This document shows positions 1-7,411 of a stretch of 37,455 bases of DNA, piece by piece. The stretch spans positions 1 through 37,455 of the forward strand of contig CALGLE010000041.1 of the NCBI GenBank assembly GCA_937930305.1, given 5' to 3'. The notes beneath the pieces were generated by a model that worked only from the letters and a program-made list of their open reading frames with translations, searched no databases and was not told the origin of the DNA. The stretch's first letter is position 1, and each line of letters starts with the position of its first letter. A program made the position numbers and the translations under genes. This stretch comes from an uncultured Granulosicoccaceae bacterium (GTDB lineage Bacteria; Pseudomonadota; Gammaproteobacteria; Granulosicoccales; Granulosicoccaceae).

Positions 1-360
1 GCCGAAGGTGACGCGGCTGCCGAAGGCGAAGAAGCGGCTGAAGGTGATGCGGCTGCCGAAGGTGAAGAAGCGGCTGAAGGTGACGCGGCTGCCGAAGGTG
101 AAGAAGCGGCTGAAGGTGATGCGGCTGCCGAAGGTGAAGAAGCTGCTGAAGGTGATGCGGCTGCCGAAGGTGAAGAAGCTGCCGAAGGTGACGCGGCTGC
201 CGAAGGCGAAGAAGCGGCTGAAGGTGATGCGGCTGCCGAAGGTGAAGAAGCGGCTGAAGGTGACGCGGCTGCCGAAGGCGAAGAAGCGGCTGAAGGTGAT
301 GCGGCTGCCGAAGGCGAAGAAGCGGCTGAAGGTGATGCTGCTGCCGAAGGCGAAGAGTCT
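1..360 (+). repeat. Ten tandem 36-bp coding repeats
   Basis: Units begin at 1, 37, 73, 109, 145, 181, 217, 253, 289 and 325, and the array may continue upstream of the window. Each encodes AEGDAAAEGEEA; only the last unit ends in Ser. Apart from that last codon, every difference between units is at a third codon position (GGT/GGC, GAT/GAC, GCG/GCT, GCC/GCT, GAA/GAG). Units 6 and 7 are identical to units 1 and 2, and units 3-4 differ from 8-9 by only one and two bases, which suggests a 180-bp (five-unit) duplication. The period is a multiple of three, so unit gain or loss keeps the frame. Confidence 0.97.
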
Positions 361-849
361 AAGACCACTTCAGTTGAATACGATGATTCTGCAAAGATCT
401 CGGGTGCAGGCGCACCGGCTGCTGAGGAATCAGCGGAAAGCTCAGAATCAACTGAAGGTGAAGCGGCGGAAGCTGCAGAATCGGAAGAAGCTTCTGAAGC
501 CTCTACAGCTACGGTCGATGTACCTGATTTCAACTTATCCGGCGTAAGCCGCAAATTGGGCGGTGTCATCGGAACGGCCTCTGCGGTTCTTGGTGGTGTC
601 AGCGATGCAGATTCTGCAACGGCTGCTCTGCCTAAGCTTGAAGAAGCAAATGCCACATTAACTGAAGTTTCTGAAGCGGTTTCTGGTGCTTCAGGTTCAG
701 CTAAGACAGCACTGGATCGAGTCATCAAAACGGGTATTGCTAAGGTTAAGCCAATGGCTGAAACGGCCCTTCGTAAAGACGGTGTTTCCGATGTATTAGC
801 ACCAGCAATCGAAACGATGATGGAAACCATGTCTGGCATGGTTAAGTAA
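1..849 (+). CDS. Acidic Ala/Glu/Gly repeat protein, 5' end outside window
   Basis: The frame is open from base 1 to a TAA at 847-849, giving the last 282 residues of a longer protein. Residues 1-120 are ten copies of a 12-residue acidic unit (AEGDAAAEGEEA). A Ser/Glu/Ala-rich linker follows to about residue 170. The last 105 or so residues form a different, apparently helical domain starting near VDVPDFNLSG and ending SGMVK, without cysteines or an obvious membrane segment. The repeat part should be strongly negative and disordered, acting as a spacer or surface/periplasmic linker, with the C-terminal part as the folded module. I do not recognise a family for that domain. The N-terminus, and so any signal peptide, is not visible. 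A strong terminator follows directly, so this gene ends its transcription unit. The reading frame is secure; the function is unknown. Confidence 0.85.
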   Translation, partial: AEGDAAAEGEEAAEGDAAAEGEEAAEGDAAAEGEEAAEGDAAAEGEEAAEGDAAAEGEEAAEGDAAAEGEEAAEGDAAAEGEEAAEGDAAAEGEEAAEGDAAAEGEEAAEGDAAAEGEESKTTSVEYDDSAKISGAGAPAAEESAESSESTEGEAAEAAESEEASEASTATVDVPDFNLSGVSRKLGGVIGTASAVLGGVSDADSATAALPKLEEANATLTEVSEAVSGASGSAKTALDRVIKTGIAKVKPMAETALRKDGVSDVLAPAIETMMETMSGMVK

Positions 850-884
850 ACACATCTTCTCAGTCACATGAGAAGCAGTGAACG

Positions 885-914
885 AAGGGCGGCCACTGTG
901 CCGCCCTTTTTTTT
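885..914 (+). terminator. Rho-independent terminator
   Basis: A perfect stem, AAGGGCGGC pairing with GCCGCCCTT, closes a six-base loop (CACTGT) and runs into eight T's at 907-914. It lies 36 bases after the stop of the acidic repeat gene. It is one reason for starting the next gene at 934: an upstream in-frame ATG at 868 would put this hairpin inside the coding region. Confidence 0.93.
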
Positions 915-933
915 GCACGGATCAAATTCCCTC

Positions 934-2865
934 ATGGCAGCGATTCGACAGCGGCCAAAAACGGCTGCTGTCCTAGCGTTAGCTGCAGCCACTCTAATCG
1001 CATTCGCTTGCGCCTCGACATTGAATGGCCCTACTTTCCATGCGGGCTGCTTACCTAGCGAATACGCTTCCCCCGATTCAGCCGAATTTGTTGTCTGCGC
1101 TACCAGCGACATGGCTAAGATAACGCGCTTTGGTGCGATAACGCTCGAACACGCAAATTTTGATTTATCTACCAATCAATCCCTAACACTCACCGCTGCA
1201 CGAAATGAAGTGATTGGCTTCCAATTGATTGTTCAGCGCATTGCGAAAACCGACAATCAAACACAATCACCGAGTGACGTTAGCGTTCAAGCCTCTCCTT
1301 GGATTCACAATGCATTCAACGAAGATCCAACACTTGCGCCCATAACCCAGTACTTTGCTGCGCATTATCACTATGTGGACAAAGGCGGTTACCAATGGGG
1401 GCCAAAGTCTGCCGTGCTCAATTGGCCTGACGAATACCCCGATGCGTTAATTCCCAATCAAGGCCGGTGTGCGGCTGCCACCACACCCATCTTTGAATCG
1501 ATAAACTTAAGTGATGAAAAAAACGCCAATCAGGCCATATGGTTTGACGTGTACGTTCCCAAACAACTCAGCACGGGCACTTATCAGCAAACCGTTTCGT
1601 TAACCATCGATTCAAACACTGTGACGGTGCCCATTGATTTAACGGTTTATCCCGCCCAATTGCCAGACAAACCTTCCGTGCACGCGGTGGGTGAGATCTA
1701 TCGTTCCTATAACTTGGAAGGAGCCGGTAATTCCCTACTGTCCCCAGCATGGCAAACGATGTCGAATTGCTATCAACAACTCGCGCATCAACACCGTACG
1801 GTTTTCTTCGAACGGGTGGTAGTTGCACCTGGTGACCCAGAATGGGATGCCTATTTAAATCATATTGAACCGGTGCTCAACGGCAGTTTATTCTCTAGTG
1901 ACAATGGCTATGTTGGTCCGGGTGAAAACACAGCCGTCGGTGTGTGGCGAACACCCTGGGAACAAGAAATCAATGTGCAACGCGAACAAAAAACAGATAC
2001 CAACACGCTAACTCGAATCACTAACGAATCGACAGCTTGGCAAAACTACGTCACGTCCATAAACGCAACAGAACTCGATTACTTCGCTTACGTGTTTGAC
2101 GAAGTGGATGGTCCGGACCCAACGGCGGATCCTGACGAACGCTACGACTATATTGCCAGTGTTCACGATGACATGGATGCGATGCAAAAAGCGATTGATG
2201 CAGGATCTCCTAATAACCCTCGAATTGATCTGTTATGGACCAGTCATTCAAACCCAAGCATTTGGCAAGACGACCCGGCGTTGGATTTAACCGGCAAGAT
2301 TCGTCTTTGGGCGCCAAACGCCAGTGCCGCCGATGTACCGTTTTTAAAAGCTCGCCAGGCCGCTGGTGACAGCATTTGGTTTTATCACAGTGGGCACCCA
2401 GCGATTGGCGTGCACAGCATCAATGCATCCGGCATCGAAATGCGCACATGGGGCATGGCCGCTGCGCGCTATGGATTCGATGGGCAATTTATGTGGGCGG
2501 TTAATTTGGGCAGTGATGAACGCCCGTTCGCAGAACCTTCCTACAAACCCGATGACGATCGATTTGGCAATGGCGTGATGGTGTATCCGGGCAACCAGCT
2601 ACCCAAAATCGGTTACCCCGCCACACCCGGCCCCCTGCCATCGATGCGTTTAAAAGCCTGGCGCCGAGGGTTGCAAGATGCGGAATTGATTCAGCTGGTG
2701 CGAAATGGTGCGAACGCGGAAGCGGTGCAAACCATGGAAGCCGAACTCACCACACTGTTTCCGCGTGGTTTGAGTGAAGGTACGGGCAAGGCGGCTTGGC
2801 AGCAGTCGCCTGCGGCTTGGATTGATTTTCGGGCATCGCTTTTGCGCCTCAGTGAACTGCCCTAA
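934..2865 (+). CDS. Exported DUF4091 family protein, possible glycoside hydrolase
   Basis: A protein of 643 residues. The start at 934 gives a basic N-terminus and then a hydrophobic stretch (AAVLALAAATLIAFACAS), an export signal that could be a weak lipobox. Family signs are in the C-terminal half: YFAYVFDEVDGPD, matching the acidic loop of DUF4091 proteins, and near the end SMRLKAWRRGLQDAELIQL, the usual DUF4091 signature helix. The N-terminal half has beta-sandwich-like sequence (YVPKQLSTGTYQQTVSLTI). DUF4091 proteins resemble TIM-barrel glycoside hydrolases; activity on a polysaccharide is an inference, with the Asp/Glu of FDEVD as the obvious catalytic candidates. It is followed by 630 bases without an intact gene, then by a polyprenyl-arabinose-type operon, so a role with the same glycan is possible but unproven. 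Confidence 0.75.
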   Translation: MAAIRQRPKTAAVLALAAATLIAFACASTLNGPTFHAGCLPSEYASPDSAEFVVCATSDMAKITRFGAITLEHANFDLSTNQSLTLTAARNEVIGFQLIVQRIAKTDNQTQSPSDVSVQASPWIHNAFNEDPTLAPITQYFAAHYHYVDKGGYQWGPKSAVLNWPDEYPDALIPNQGRCAAATTPIFESINLSDEKNANQAIWFDVYVPKQLSTGTYQQTVSLTIDSNTVTVPIDLTVYPAQLPDKPSVHAVGEIYRSYNLEGAGNSLLSPAWQTMSNCYQQLAHQHRTVFFERVVVAPGDPEWDAYLNHIEPVLNGSLFSSDNGYVGPGENTAVGVWRTPWEQEINVQREQKTDTNTLTRITNESTAWQNYVTSINATELDYFAYVFDEVDGPDPTADPDERYDYIASVHDDMDAMQKAIDAGSPNNPRIDLLWTSHSNPSIWQDDPALDLTGKIRLWAPNASAADVPFLKARQAAGDSIWFYHSGHPAIGVHSINASGIEMRTWGMAAARYGFDGQFMWAVNLGSDERPFAEPSYKPDDDRFGNGVMVYPGNQLPKIGYPATPGPLPSMRLKAWRRGLQDAELIQLVRNGANAEAVQTMEAELTTLFPRGLSEGTGKAAWQQSPAAWIDFRASLLRLSELP

Positions 2866-3139
2866 CTAACTGTTGCTGGATGTGCCTTTCTTACTATCAG
2901 AACCCCAGCAGTATTGCTTTTCAGGACATTATCACGCTTGTTAAGTGCCACTGCCGCGACCAAAAAAGTCCATTAACCTCGCACCGCTTGGGCTTCAGGG
3001 TTTAACAGCAACACTTAATTAGGGCAGTTGCCTAGATCCGAGAAAGCGGCAACATAGGGAAGGCTCGGTTTCGAGATGGGCTATAAGTTACTGATGGCCC
3101 ACAAAACTGTCCCATCACCACCGCCGAAACACCTCGGAA
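2866..3139. other. Intergenic stretch without an intact gene
   Basis: After the DUF4091 gene I see no convincing coding frame, RNA gene or terminator here. It is the first part of a 630-bp gap; the second part holds a decayed oxidoreductase gene. It may contain the unrecognisable 5' portion of that same dead gene. Confidence 0.5.
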
Positions 3140-3474
3140 TGGTCCAGTTTCTGCAACATGACTCGAAGGCCAAAAGCCCCAAACACCCCCACCGACTGGA
3201 CCGTATTAATGCCCGATTCAAGCACCATTGAAGCCGAAGACCTGAGCCGCATCTGCGAGGCGCTGGCGAAAGTAATTGGCTCTTGTTCCGGTAAAGCGGT
3301 ATGGAGGCCATCAAACACGGTAAACAAGTGGTGTCCATGGACGCAGAATTGATGGCAATAATTGCGAACGCAACAGAATTTGGCGAGGATGTGCGCGGCT
3401 TGCACAGGCCCACCTGTGATCACGTTACAGAAGGCGCGGAACAGGATCAATTAATCTTGGACGGGTTGCTCTAG
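3140..3474 (+). pseudogene. Decayed NAD(P)-binding oxidoreductase (homoserine dehydrogenase-like) remnant
   Basis: Two frames carry consecutive pieces of what looks like one protein. From 3158, frame 2 reads MTRRPKAPNT and then CSGKAV, resembling the segments LTRRP and ECSG of homoserine-dehydrogenase-like oxidoreductases of the COG4091 kind. From 3301, frame 1 reads MEAIKHGKQVVSMDAEL, resembling the family segment around AGKxVVTMNAE, and runs to a TAG at 3472-3474. The Rossmann-fold N-terminus (GxGxxG) is absent and the normally long C-terminal part is missing. So the gene has at least one frameshift near 3295-3301, probably a small deletion, plus truncation at both ends. Minus-strand open frames over the same bases look like shadows. 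The family call is from memory of motifs and is moderate at best. Confidence 0.45.
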
Positions 3475-3495
3475 CAATAGAGCACACTTTCTGGC

Positions 3496-4920
3496 ATGAG
3501 CCCAAAGCCCGACATTCCCCTATGCGTTGATCTGGACGGGACCTTAGTCAAAACGGATATGTTGTTTGAGTGTGCGCTGCGCTTACTCAGCCAAAGCCCA
3601 CTGTATTTTTTTCATATGCTCGTTTGGCTGACCCGCGGTAAAGCCACACTGAAACGTGAAGTGGTGTCGCGCGTTACGCTCGAGCCCAATCTGTTTCCGT
3701 TTAACGAAGAGATTTTAGACTACACGCGACAGCAACAAGCGCTACGTAAAACGGTGCTAGTCACCGGCAGTGATCAAACCATCGCCGATTACGTGGCGCA
3801 TAATTCAAAAGTATTTGATCTAGCCAAAGGCAGCGACGGCGAAACCAATTTAACCGCCCACCATAAACGGGACTGGTTGGTGTCGGAATACGGCGCGGGT
3901 GGATACGACTACATCGGCAACGAAGAGGATGACGTGGTGGTTTGGTCTGACGCTCGCCACGCCCTATTCGCAGGTGATACGGATTCTGCCTCTCATTTTG
4001 CAGATCCTGCATTCGAGAAAATATTTGCAGTACCCAAACCCAAACTGTGCGACTACCTGAATCTGATTCGGCTACATCAGTGGTCGAAAAACACGCTGAT
4101 CTTTATTCCATTTCTATTAGATAAAACCGTGCAAACCTGGCCAAACTTTGCGATGGCATTGATGTGTTTTGTCGCGATGTCGCTTCTTGCCTCCACCACC
4201 TACATCATTAACGATTTACTTGATTTAGCGGCAGATCGGCTCAATGCCACCAAGAAAGAGCGGGCACTGGCCTCTTGTCGAGTATCGATAAGCCGCGGGT
4301 TGTGGGTGTCATTCGCATTATTTTGTGCGTTCCTTATTGTGATGTTGTTTTTACCCATAGAGATCAATCTGATCTTATTGTTCTATCTAGCTTGTACCCT
4401 GTACTACTCCTTCTTTTTAAAACGTCGAATGATTTTAGATGTATGCACCATCGCAGGGCTACACACCTTGCGCATCATCGCTGGCATGTTGGCGGTGGGT
4501 GCATCATGGTCTTTTTGGTTATTGGCGTTTTCAATGTTTGTGTTCTTTAGCTTAGCGATGGCTAAACGCGTATCAGAGCTTACCAATCTACGAGACGCAG
4601 GCTTAGAACCTGCCAGCGGTCGCGGTTATCGAATCATGGACCTTCCCATGCTTAACACCATTGGGGTGAGCTCCGGGTTCATTTCGGTATTGGTTGTGGC
4701 CCTGTTTATCAACAGCGAAAAAGTGGCTAGCACTTATTCGCAGCCGATTCTATTGTGGCTGCTTTGCCCTTTATTAATGTATTGGATTGGTCGGGTTTGG
4801 ATCATAACCGCACGCGGAGAACTACACGAAGACCCCATCGTCTTCGCAGTAAGAGATAGGGTCAGCATTGCGGTGGTCACAGCTTTAGCGGTGGTGGTTG
4901 CATCGGCTTCGTTTCTGTAG
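3496..4920 (+). CDS. HAD phosphatase-UbiA prenyltransferase fusion (DPPR synthase-like)
   Basis: A 474-residue two-domain protein. Residues 9-160 are a HAD-type hydrolase: motif I VDLDGTLVKTD with Asp12 and Asp14, a VTGSDQ segment near 89-94 as motif II, and an acidic GNEEDD at 141-146 as motif IV. Residues 187-474 are a UbiA-family integral membrane prenyltransferase opening with RLHQWSKN, with the Mg-diphosphate motif N239-D240-x2-D243-x3-D247 and many hydrophobic helices. The closest functional model is the mycobacterial decaprenyl-phosphate 5-phosphoribosyltransferase (UbiA, Rv3806c). In that pathway the product must lose its 5-phosphate, a job the fused HAD domain could do. It is the first gene of the operon; DprE1- and DprE2-like genes follow after 19 bases. 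The domain calls are firm, the substrate is inferred from context. Confidence 0.85.
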   Translation: MSPKPDIPLCVDLDGTLVKTDMLFECALRLLSQSPLYFFHMLVWLTRGKATLKREVVSRVTLEPNLFPFNEEILDYTRQQQALRKTVLVTGSDQTIADYVAHNSKVFDLAKGSDGETNLTAHHKRDWLVSEYGAGGYDYIGNEEDDVVVWSDARHALFAGDTDSASHFADPAFEKIFAVPKPKLCDYLNLIRLHQWSKNTLIFIPFLLDKTVQTWPNFAMALMCFVAMSLLASTTYIINDLLDLAADRLNATKKERALASCRVSISRGLWVSFALFCAFLIVMLFLPIEINLILLFYLACTLYYSFFLKRRMILDVCTIAGLHTLRIIAGMLAVGASWSFWLLAFSMFVFFSLAMAKRVSELTNLRDAGLEPASGRGYRIMDLPMLNTIGVSSGFISVLVVALFINSEKVASTYSQPILLWLLCPLLMYWIGRVWIITARGELHEDPIVFAVRDRVSIAVVTALAVVVASASFL

Positions 4921-4939
4921 ATCCGGATAAGCGCACACC

Positions 4940-6286
4940 ATGTCATCAAACTTTCGCAGCTGGGGAACCATCCCCCACCCACCTCAAGAAACCTTAAGGC
5001 CGTTTTGGGTATCAGAATTGGCGGATCTGTTTGCCAACCAAGCCCAGAGCTTAGCGGTGGGGAACGGTAGAAGTTATGGTGACAGTTGTTTGCTGCAAGA
5101 TCACCCTGTCATACAAACCACACAACTGAATCGGATTATTCGCTTTGATCGGCAAACTGGGGTGATTCAAGTTGAGCCCGGTGTAAAGTTATGTGATTTG
5201 CTAACCGTAGTTGTGCCTGCCGGTTGGTTCTTACCCGTTACACCCGGCACATCATTAGCCACAGTGGGTGGTGCGGTAGCCAACGATGTGCACGGTAAAA
5301 ATCATCACACTGATGGCAGCTTAGGGTGTCATGTGCTGTCCTTGGATTTACTCACTTCCGACAGAGCCTTACGAACTTGCACCCAAACCGTACACACCGA
5401 TTTGTTTAACGCAACCATCGGTGGCTTGGGCTTAACGGGAATCATAACGGCTGTTGAACTGCAGCTCATACCAATTAATACCAGCTGGTTGGATGTTCGG
5501 TATCAAACGTTTCCAAATCTTGAAGAATTTGCTCGTCTGTCCACTGAAGCCCGTGATGACTATCGATATACCGTTGCCTGGATGGATTGCGCAACGCCTG
5601 GCAGTGCCGGTCGTGGTGTGTTGATTTCGGCGAATCATTCTGAACAAGGAGATTTAACCGTTGGTACTGCAGCGGCGAAATTCTCTGTTCCTATGAACTG
5701 CCCGAAATACACGCTGAATAAATATTCTATTCGTGCCTTTAACGCCTTGTACTACCAACTGCAAAAACGGAAAGAGGATGGGGTTCGCCATGAACATTAT
5801 CAGCCCTACTTTTATCCCTTAGACGCCATCGGACATTGGAACCGTGTGTACGGTAAGAAAGGATTTCATCAATATCAATTCTTGGTGCCACTGGACGCCA
5901 TGCCAGTGATGTCTGACATTCTAAATACCATCACTAACAGTGGCATGGGTTCCTTCTTAGCGGTACTGAAAGAATTTGGTGACATAGCATCACCGGGGCT
6001 ATTGTCGTTCCCAAGGCCTGGGTACTGTTTGGCATTAGATTTTTCAGAGCGAGGCGAAAAAACTGCCGCACTGATTAGTGAGCTTGATGCGCGCGTGCGT
6101 GAGGCTGGTGGAGCGGCCTATCCTGCCAAAGACAAACTGATGTCAGCAGATTCTTTCCAACAGTACTACCCACAGTGGACTGCCTTTCGTCAGCACATCG
6201 ATCCGGTGTGCAGTTCTGACTTTTGGCAACGGGTTTCCAATACGTCTGTTAGTACACACCAAACGCAACAACCCGATAAGCTATGA
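4940..6286 (+). CDS. dprE1: DprE1-like FAD-dependent polyprenyl-phospho-ribose 2-oxidase
   Basis: A 448-residue FAD-linked oxidase of the vanillyl-alcohol-oxidase fold. The FAD-binding part shows AVGNGRSYGDSC at 39-50 and PGTSLATVGGAVANDVHGKN at 102-121, both closely matching mycobacterial DprE1. The C-terminal cap includes GYCLALDF at 361-368 and PAKDKL (with the conserved Lys), followed by FRQHIDP. DprE1 oxidises the 2-hydroxyl of polyprenylphosphoryl-beta-D-ribofuranose to the 2-keto intermediate at the membrane; DprE2 then reduces it to the arabinose epimer. The residue aligned with the benzothiazinone-target Cys387 of M. tuberculosis appears to be Ala365. The stop overlaps the start of the next gene (ATGA), so the pair is translationally coupled. 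Related GMC/aldonolactone oxidases are less likely given the partner genes. Confidence 0.85.
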   Translation: MSSNFRSWGTIPHPPQETLRPFWVSELADLFANQAQSLAVGNGRSYGDSCLLQDHPVIQTTQLNRIIRFDRQTGVIQVEPGVKLCDLLTVVVPAGWFLPVTPGTSLATVGGAVANDVHGKNHHTDGSLGCHVLSLDLLTSDRALRTCTQTVHTDLFNATIGGLGLTGIITAVELQLIPINTSWLDVRYQTFPNLEEFARLSTEARDDYRYTVAWMDCATPGSAGRGVLISANHSEQGDLTVGTAAAKFSVPMNCPKYTLNKYSIRAFNALYYQLQKRKEDGVRHEHYQPYFYPLDAIGHWNRVYGKKGFHQYQFLVPLDAMPVMSDILNTITNSGMGSFLAVLKEFGDIASPGLLSFPRPGYCLALDFSERGEKTAALISELDARVREAGGAAYPAKDKLMSADSFQQYYPQWTAFRQHIDPVCSSDFWQRVSNTSVSTHQTQQPDKL

Positions 6287-7020
6287 CGATGAAACAATCC
6301 ATTGCGATTATCGGGGCGACGTCAACGGTTGCGATCAGCGTGGCTCGCAAACTGGCGGCCGAAGATGTGGATATCTATCTGGTGGGCAGAAACGAAGACA
6401 AACTTGCCACCGTGGCCGCGGACTTAGCAGCCCGAGGGTCAAGCACGCATACCATAGTGACGGACCTTGCCAACCTGGATGAACACGCTAAGGTGTTGCA
6501 GCAAATCGAATCAGCAACGCATTGTTTTATCTTCCACAGCGCTCTCACCGATCAAGCAGCGGCCGAATCTGATTGGTCAATGGCAGAAGCCTCTTTAACG
6601 ATCAATCTGCTGTCGCCCCTATCGTTATTGCATGGCTTGGCCAATCGTTTGGAACAGCAAAAAACAGGCAGCTTAGTGGTGGTGTCATCCGTAGCCGGTG
6701 ACCGAGGCCGGGCATCCAATTATTGGTACGGTACGGCAAAAGGGGCTTTATCGATTCATTGCCAAGGCTTGAGAAACCGCTTAGCTAAATCTGGCGTGCC
6801 CGTGCTGACAGTGAAGCCCGGCTTCATTGATACTGCAATGACCGCACACTTAGAGAAAAAGCCAGCCGTGTTGTGGGCATCAGCGGAAGAGGTGGCAGAC
6901 CTTATCGTGAAAGGCTGGAAACAGCAAAAAAATGTGATTTACACCCCCGGGTTCTGGCGTTTCATTATGTGGATCATTACCCGAATCCCAGAAACCATTT
7001 TCAAACGACTCTCGTTGTAA
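6283..7020 (+). CDS. dprE2: DprE2-like short-chain dehydrogenase (2-keto-ribose reductase)
   Basis: A 245-residue classical short-chain dehydrogenase. The NAD(P)-binding loop is GATSTVA (residues 11-17), and VGRN near 34-37 begins the second strand turn. The catalytic Ser lies in VVVSSVAGDRGR and the Tyr-Lys pair in YGTAK. The C-terminus has a hydrophobic stretch (FWRFIMWIITRIP) that could hold it at the membrane, as expected for a lipid-linked substrate. The start overlaps the dprE1 stop as ATGA. By pairing with DprE1 it should reduce the polyprenylphosphoryl 2-keto-pentofuranose to polyprenylphosphoryl-D-arabinofuranose. SDR sequences alone do not fix the substrate; the gene order does most of the work. 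Confidence 0.83.
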   Translation: MTMKQSIAIIGATSTVAISVARKLAAEDVDIYLVGRNEDKLATVAADLAARGSSTHTIVTDLANLDEHAKVLQQIESATHCFIFHSALTDQAAAESDWSMAEASLTINLLSPLSLLHGLANRLEQQKTGSLVVVSSVAGDRGRASNYWYGTAKGALSIHCQGLRNRLAKSGVPVLTVKPGFIDTAMTAHLEKKPAVLWASAEEVADLIVKGWKQQKNVIYTPGFWRFIMWIITRIPETIFKRLSL

Positions 7021-7028
7021 GTGCCACT

Positions 7029-7400
7029 ATGACAAAATTCATTCCATTGATCCTGTTTACGATATTGACTAATTTTTTATCGCAAATCATGCTCAAAAAA
7101 GGCATGACGGTGTTGCCAAAATTTGATTTAACACCGGCATCTGTGCTCAGCTCTGCCTTTACCATTGTGTTCAACCCCTGGGTGTTTTTTGGCTTAGTCA
7201 TGATGGTGGTCAGTATGGGTTCGCATTTACTTGTGTTGTCTCGGGTGGACTTAAGTTTTGCTTACCCGTTCATCGGCCTGTCCTTCGTGTTGATCACCGC
7301 CTGGGGCTACTTCGTACTAGGCGAATCGGTCAATACGATTCGTGTAGCGGGTGTGGGTTGTATTTGTTTAGGCGTGGTGCTAGTGGCGCAAAGCGCCTAG
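7029..7400 (+). CDS. Small SMR/EamA-type membrane protein, possible lipid-sugar flippase
   Basis: A 123-residue protein with four predicted membrane helices (roughly residues 3-20, 40-65, 68-93 and 98-121). It has the pattern of small multidrug resistance/EamA half-transporters: an early LSQIMLKKG turn with positive charges and SFAYPFIGLSFVLITAWG in helix 3. The start at 7029 is eight bases after the reductase stop; a longer upstream frame overlapping that gene was rejected. The known precedent is ArnE/ArnF, SMR-like proteins that flip undecaprenyl-phospho-aminoarabinose. By analogy this protein may move polyprenyl-phospho-arabinose to the periplasmic face. In mycobacteria a GtrA-type protein (Rv3789) sits in the comparable position. 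The family is well supported, the cargo is inferred. Confidence 0.8.
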   Translation: MTKFIPLILFTILTNFLSQIMLKKGMTVLPKFDLTPASVLSSAFTIVFNPWVFFGLVMMVVSMGSHLLVLSRVDLSFAYPFIGLSFVLITAWGYFVLGESVNTIRVAGVGCICLGVVLVAQSA

Positions 7401-7411
7401 GTTGAGGTTGA

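Noticed and set aside
8..547. Long basic repeat frame (MTRLPKAKKRLKV...) across the 36-bp array
   Set aside because: It is the second frame of a repeat whose period is a multiple of three, so all frames tend to stay open. The acidic first frame continues into a non-repeat C-terminal domain and ends just before a terminator.
868..933. Longer N-terminus for the DUF4091 protein from ATG 868
   Set aside because: It would translate through the terminator hairpin at 885-914 and push the export signal away from the N-terminus.
3081..3450. Two overlapping minus-strand frames of about 110 codons
   Set aside because: Neither shows a recognisable domain, and the plus strand of the same bases carries oxidoreductase motifs in broken frames.
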